Assembly: GCF_038051945.1 (NCBI RefSeq)
Contig: NZ_CP150302.1
Location: 2,294,001 to 2,358,000, forward strand
Direction of reading: 5' to 3'
DNA: 64,000 nucleotides
Origin: Paenibacillus sp. FSL H3-0469
GTDB taxonomy: Bacteria; Bacillota; Bacilli; Paenibacillales; Paenibacillaceae
Part shown: piece after piece, positions 60,354 through 64,000 of the stretch
How positions within the stretch are numbered: position 1 is the first letter of the stretch
Layout: every line of letters begins with the position of its first letter
Translations under genes and position numbers: made by a program
The notes under the pieces: model-generated
What the model was told of the DNA's origin: nothing
Seen by the model: the letters and a program-made list of their open reading frames with translations, nothing else
The model's database searches: none

Positions 60354-62300
60354 TTACCTTACCTCGCATTCCATCCGCAGCACATGGAACGACTTCGGCT
60401 CCAGTGTATAAACCATCCGGCTTGCGGTCTCAATCGGCACACGCTTAGGCGCGATGTTGCGCGGAGCCTCAATCGAGTTCACTTCCGTCTCCTCGCCCTG
60501 CATCACATAGGCTTCGCCGCTTCCGGTCAAGGACAGCGCAGTCTCCAGCTCCACCTGAACGGTACGGTCCTGCGTGTTCACCAGCTTCACATAAAGGATC
60601 TGCTGCTCCTCATCATAAGATACAGTGTAAGGAATCTCCTCCTGGTCATGTACCGTCTGCAGTACCTTCGTTCCCATCAGCGTACTGTACAGTTGCTGCA
60701 CATAGTAGCTTGGCGTGCCGTAGCTGTTCTCACCATCGAACCAGATCATGTCCGGCGACCACTGGGCGTAGCCAAGTCTGGCGAACAACGGTGCATAAGA
60801 GGCCAGCACGACGATATCAGCGTTGCGCTCAAGGCCCGTCAGGAATGCGGCTTCGGCCAGCGCAGCGCCCCAGCTGTTGAAGTGCGGCGAATTCATCCCG
60901 TTGCCATAATGGCCTGCGTACTCCCCGGCGAATACCTTGATATCCCGCGGATACTTATCATAGAAATGCACATTCTCGCACAGCCATTCCGGCTTCACAT
61001 AATAATGCTCATCGACCGCATAGACGAAATTCGGATTGCCCGCAGCACGCTTCCGGTAATATTCCCACGCCCGGGTGTAGTTATCTGAGCTGACATCCGG
61101 CCCGGCAGAGCCGATTAGCTGCACAGCCGGGTACGCTGCATGAATCGCCTGCTCGAACAGATCGTACCTGGTGAAAAAGTCCGCATGCTCCGTCTCCCAC
61201 TGTTCATTGCCGATCCCGATCATCTCCAGACCAAATGGTTCCGGGTGCCCCATCTCACTCCGCAGTCGTCCCCACGGTGAATCCACCGGTCCGTTGGCGA
61301 ATTCCAGCAAGTCCAGCGCATCCTGGATATACTCCTGGAAATCATCATCATGTACGCCCACATGCTCAGTAGACTGGAACTGGCAGGCCAGCCCGACATT
61401 CAGCACCGGAATCGGCCGCGCTCCCAGGTATTCACACAGCAGAAAATACTCATAGAACCCGATTCCCAGGCTCTGATTATAATGGCTGTACTCGCTCGTG
61501 TACTGATTCTCTTCATTATTCCCGTGCAGCGCCCAGCGGCTGCTGTTATTCTTGCGTTGTTCGGCGGCGCCCACACTCCGCTTCCATTGGTAACGGTTCT
61601 CCAGGTTATAGCCCTCAACAATACATCCACCCGGGAAGCGCAGGAAGCCCGGCTTCATCTCTTCCAGCAGCCCGACCAGATCCCGGCGGAACAGACCCAG
61701 CGCCGCATCGGAGGGAATCATGGAAATAAAGTCGAAGCAGACCGTGCCCGGCGCATCCAACCGGATGACGAAATCCCCATACGATACAGCCTCATTGCTG
61801 CTAAGCTGCGCCGTATAGCGTGTCCACTCTTCCCCTACCGCTGAGGTGATGACAGCCTGCGCCATAACTGTACCGCTTGTCTCAACTGAAACTTCAATGC
61901 CCCCTGCGTACCCCTCCGCTCTGGCATAGAAGGATACCTCATACGTAAGTCCCGGCTTCAGAGACACACCATCATAGGCCTTATTGGTAAAAGCGTTCTG
62001 CGTCTCCCCGGCGGTAAACGCCAGATAATGGGGATTGACCTCATTCTGCGGATGCTCCGTCTCAATCTTCAGGGTGGCCCCGCTGGCTTCTGCCGGATAT
62101 GCTGTCCAGCCATAGAGACCGTCATGGCTCTCGCTGTAGCTCCCCCTGTCGCCCTGCGCCTTCATGAATTCAAAGGAACGGTTCTCAATCATCTCGGCAT
62201 GCAGCCCGCCGTCCAGCCCGTAGTTGATATCCTCGAAGAAGAGCCCTATCATCCCCTTGGTGATCGGCACACCGGATTTATCTGTGATTTGTAGTTTCAT
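60354..62300 (-). CDS. GH51 alpha-L-arabinofuranosidase
   Basis: The product is 648 residues without signal peptide. The opening GLFFEDINYGLDGGLHAEMI is the GH51 signature, a carbohydrate-binding beta-sandwich (about 75-195) is inserted before the barrel, the acid/base is E366 in IGNEQWE and the nucleophile E460 in FAGEYAGH. A C-terminal beta-domain follows. It should remove arabinofuranosyl side chains from arabinoxylan or arabinan oligosaccharides in the cytoplasm. GAGGT precedes the ATG. A strong terminator follows; a GH5 gene lies upstream with a 257-bp gap, so each is probably transcribed separately. Confidence 0.92.
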   Translation of the reverse strand: MKLQITDKSGVPITKGMIGLFFEDINYGLDGGLHAEMIENRSFEFMKAQGDRGSYSESHDGLYGWTAYPAEASGATLKIETEHPQNEVNPHYLAFTAGETQNAFTNKAYDGVSLKPGLTYEVSFYARAEGYAGGIEVSVETSGTVMAQAVITSAVGEEWTRYTAQLSSNEAVSYGDFVIRLDAPGTVCFDFISMIPSDAALGLFRRDLVGLLEEMKPGFLRFPGGCIVEGYNLENRYQWKRSVGAAEQRKNNSSRWALHGNNEENQYTSEYSHYNQSLGIGFYEYFLLCEYLGARPIPVLNVGLACQFQSTEHVGVHDDDFQEYIQDALDLLEFANGPVDSPWGRLRSEMGHPEPFGLEMIGIGNEQWETEHADFFTRYDLFEQAIHAAYPAVQLIGSAGPDVSSDNYTRAWEYYRKRAAGNPNFVYAVDEHYYVKPEWLCENVHFYDKYPRDIKVFAGEYAGHYGNGMNSPHFNSWGAALAEAAFLTGLERNADIVVLASYAPLFARLGYAQWSPDMIWFDGENSYGTPSYYVQQLYSTLMGTKVLQTVHDQEEIPYTVSYDEEQQILYVKLVNTQDRTVQVELETALSLTGSGEAYVMQGEETEVNSIEAPRNIAPKRVPIETASRMVYTLEPKSFHVLRMECEVR

Positions 62301-62370
62301 TTATAAGACCTCACTTAGAAAAGAGTAATAAAAAACTAAACGCACTTAAAGAGTTTGACTGGAAGCGCTA

Positions 62371-62500
62371 TCGTCACTGCGGTGAACATTTGGACTTCCG
62401 GTCGCTGCCCTTCTGCAGATTTCTTGATTGTATACCGCTGTTCGCGGTGGAAATCCGCAGACAAAGGCGAACGCTGCCGCTCCTCCAGTTCCAAATTCCC
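62371..62500 (+). repeat. Dispersed intergenic repeat, copy D
   Basis: CGTCACTGCGGTGAACATTT, GGACTTCCGGTCGCTGCCC, CAGATTTCTTGATTG, ACCGCTGTTCGCGGTGGAAA and CTCCAGTTCCAAATTC match copy B in order. The inner ACCGC / GCGGT pair forms a hairpin. It fills the gap between the GH51 start and the GH5 stop. Confidence 0.75.
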
Positions 62501-62557
62501 CCTCCGTTTCTTTACGCTTTTTGCTAAATCTCTTAAGTGCTTCTTATTATTAGCCGC

Positions 62558-63571
62558 CTACAAATATGAAATAACCTCAGACGTAATGCTGCTGTCGTAA
62601 CGGTCGGAGATGCCGAAGTCCATCTTTTTATACGTCCACGCGGCCCGCCCGATCTTGTACTGCTCGAACACTCCATGCACATCCCGGTACCAGTTCACCA
62701 CGCCCTGCGACGGGGCTTGTTCAATGACTCCATATTCCCCGCAGTACAGATACACATTCCGCTCCGCTGCCACATCGATGGCGTTCTGAATCAAGCTGGT
62801 CATGTACGCCGGACCCATCTCTTGGATACCTTCGGCATGAAGCCCGGAGCCAAAAGCACCAATGGCCGCCGAAGTGCTGCGGTAGTTCGCAAGGTCACCC
62901 GGATACTCCATACTGCTCTTAGGCATCTGTTCCACCCAAGCCGCACGCTGGTGTGTGAACAGGAACGGCTCATAGAAGTGGAACGTGTACACGATATTCT
63001 CGTCATAGGGCTGATCGAGCAGCTCCAGCGTATGCACACTGTTCCACTGGATACCACCGATAACGATTTTGGTCTCCGGGGCGTGCTTGCGTATCTCGGC
63101 AATTGTCCGGTGGGCCAGTGCGTTCCAGCGGCTGCTGTCCTGCTCCACAATCTCATTCAACAATTCAAAAGCCACAGTATCCTTATAACTGGCATACCGG
63201 CTGGCAATTGCCTTCCACAGATTCAGGAACCGCTCCTGGAGCGCCGGATCATCGAACAGGGAATTCTCGGCCACGCTGTTGAAGGAGAAGCCGGGCGTTT
63301 TATGCAGATCAATAATGAGATTCAGCCCATGGGCAGCACACCAGCGGATGCAATTGTCGATATGCTTGAAACCGGCGTAAGTTTCAGCATTCCCCGTATC
63401 CTCTATCACTTCATAATCCACAGGAAGCCGGACATGGTCCAGACCCCAGGAGGCAATCGTCTCGATATCCTTCTCCGTAATGAAGCTCTCATAATGGGCA
63501 TGCTGATACGGACACTGGGACAGCCAGCCTCCAAGATTCACCCCTCTGGTATAACCCGTCCATTCTTTCAT
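62558..63571 (-). CDS. GH5-family glycosidase (cytoplasmic)
   Basis: The product is 337 residues from the ATG at 63571, 9 nt after GAGAGG; the longer frame from 63658 adds 29 non-conserved residues. GVNLGGWLSQ and GLDHVRLPVDY are standard opening elements, the acid/base is E140 in LLNEIV and the nucleophile E279 in YCGEYG. No signal peptide is present, so it should cleave imported beta-linked oligosaccharides (gluco-, manno- or xylo-type; subfamily not determinable). A divergent AraC regulator gene starts 188 bp away and is the likely controller. Confidence 0.88.
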   Translation of the reverse strand: MKEWTGYTRGVNLGGWLSQCPYQHAHYESFITEKDIETIASWGLDHVRLPVDYEVIEDTGNAETYAGFKHIDNCIRWCAAHGLNLIIDLHKTPGFSFNSVAENSLFDDPALQERFLNLWKAIASRYASYKDTVAFELLNEIVEQDSSRWNALAHRTIAEIRKHAPETKIVIGGIQWNSVHTLELLDQPYDENIVYTFHFYEPFLFTHQRAAWVEQMPKSSMEYPGDLANYRSTSAAIGAFGSGLHAEGIQEMGPAYMTSLIQNAIDVAAERNVYLYCGEYGVIEQAPSQGVVNWYRDVHGVFEQYKIGRAAWTYKKMDFGISDRYDSSITSEVISYL

Positions 63572-63758
63572 CACGATCATCCTCTCCGGCCTCAGCCTGC
63601 ATTGTAAGCTCTTACTGCTACCTGTCTTAAGCATAGATAAACCCTGGCCGCAGAACAATTACACATCGTGCGTAAGTACTAACTTATTGTGCAATCCTCA
63701 TTTACAAAGGGCACTCTAAGCTTCTACAATAGACCTATCTGCTGCGCAGGAGGCTTCT

Positions 63759-64000
63759 ATGAACATACACAATATCGGCTACAACCACAGCCATGACGCG
63801 GACTTCATCATTAACCGGCCCCAGGGCTCGGGCGACCATATGCTATTGCTGCTGAAAACCCCGGCCATCTTCACTTTGGAGGGAGAGAGCCGGGTCACCG
63901 GACCGGATTCCTTTATCCTATATAGCGAGCACACCCCCCAGCTCTACCGGGCGCATGGGCCGCAGTTCACTAATGACTGGTTCCATTTCCGGCTGGACAA
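63759..64000 (+). CDS. AraC-family regulator, N-terminal fragment cut by the window edge
   Basis: The frame starts with ATG at 63759, five bases after AGGAGG, and stays open for 80 codons to the right edge. The visible part (MNIHNIGYNHSHDADF, GSGDHMLLLLKTPA, FILYSEHTPQLYRAHG, NDWFHFRLD) is the cupin-type sugar-sensing domain found at the N-terminus of one-component AraC regulators of this genus; the DNA-binding half must lie outside. It is divergent from the GH5 gene and probably controls it. Confidence 0.8.
   Translation, partial: MNIHNIGYNHSHDADFIINRPQGSGDHMLLLLKTPAIFTLEGESRVTGPDSFILYSEHTPQLYRAHGPQFTNDWFHFRLD

Noticed and set aside
1..64000. Prophage, integron or conjugative element
   Set aside because: Apart from the single IS3 element there is no integrase, phage structural, relaxase or replication gene, and gene content is uniformly metabolic.

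Overview
The window reads as a chromosomal segment of a Paenibacillus-type Gram-positive (Firmicutes). The signs are strong AGGAGG ribosome-binding sites, frequent TTG and GTG starts, lipoprotein solute-binding proteins, YesM/YesN two-component pairs, SLH-anchored surface proteins, and many sugar importers that encode no ATPase of their own. Species cannot be fixed from the sequence alone. Almost all genes lie on the minus strand. The exceptions are the edge fragment, the insertion sequence, one kinase operon and the gene cut by the right edge.

Layout. 1-2270: 3' end of an ankyrin-repeat gene, then an IS3-family element inserted into a tandem array of 51-bp units. 2274-10026: an SLH-anchored serine hydrolase, then a catabolic-looking cluster (PAS-AAA-Fis regulator with a degenerate GAFTGA loop, FabK-like flavoprotein, OFA-family transporter, CoA-transferase) with a 26-bp palindrome upstream. 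10448-12746: FGGY kinase plus a secreted protein, with promoter and terminator. 12791-13210: repeat-rich DNA. 13244-21364: sugar ABC importer with a Nif3-like protein, preceded by its histidine kinase and response regulator. 21695-31763: a sucrose-type operon (solute-binding protein, two permeases, two LacI repressors, lipase-like hydrolase, PfkB kinase, sucrose or sucrose-6'-phosphate phosphorylase, esterase), with LacI-type operators laid over the promoter. 32053-44357: a xylan module (importer plus YesM/YesN) and a 1443-residue surface-anchored GH10 xylanase. 44796-58593: a fucoside-type module (GH95, an unrecognised alpha/alpha-barrel-like protein, an ABC importer, a membrane AraC regulator, an MFS transporter, a ROK kinase and a ROK repressor). 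58744-59995: GNAT and TetR genes. 60283-64000: GH51 arabinofuranosidase, GH5 glycosidase, and a divergent AraC regulator cut by the window edge.

The genes describe plant-polysaccharide foraging. Surface or cytoplasmic glycosidases release oligosaccharides, four ATPase-less ABC importers take them up (presumably sharing a distant MsmX-type ATPase), and membrane sensors or repressors control each locus. The xylanase and the xylan-type importer share an identical 19-bp box placed exactly 38 bp from their -10 elements, which points to one activator for both.

The most unusual non-coding feature is a set of three tandem arrays at separate loci. All have a 51-bp period, all carry a small palindrome in each unit, and all sit just beyond the terminator of a minus-strand gene. 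At least three other dispersed intergenic repeat families are also present.
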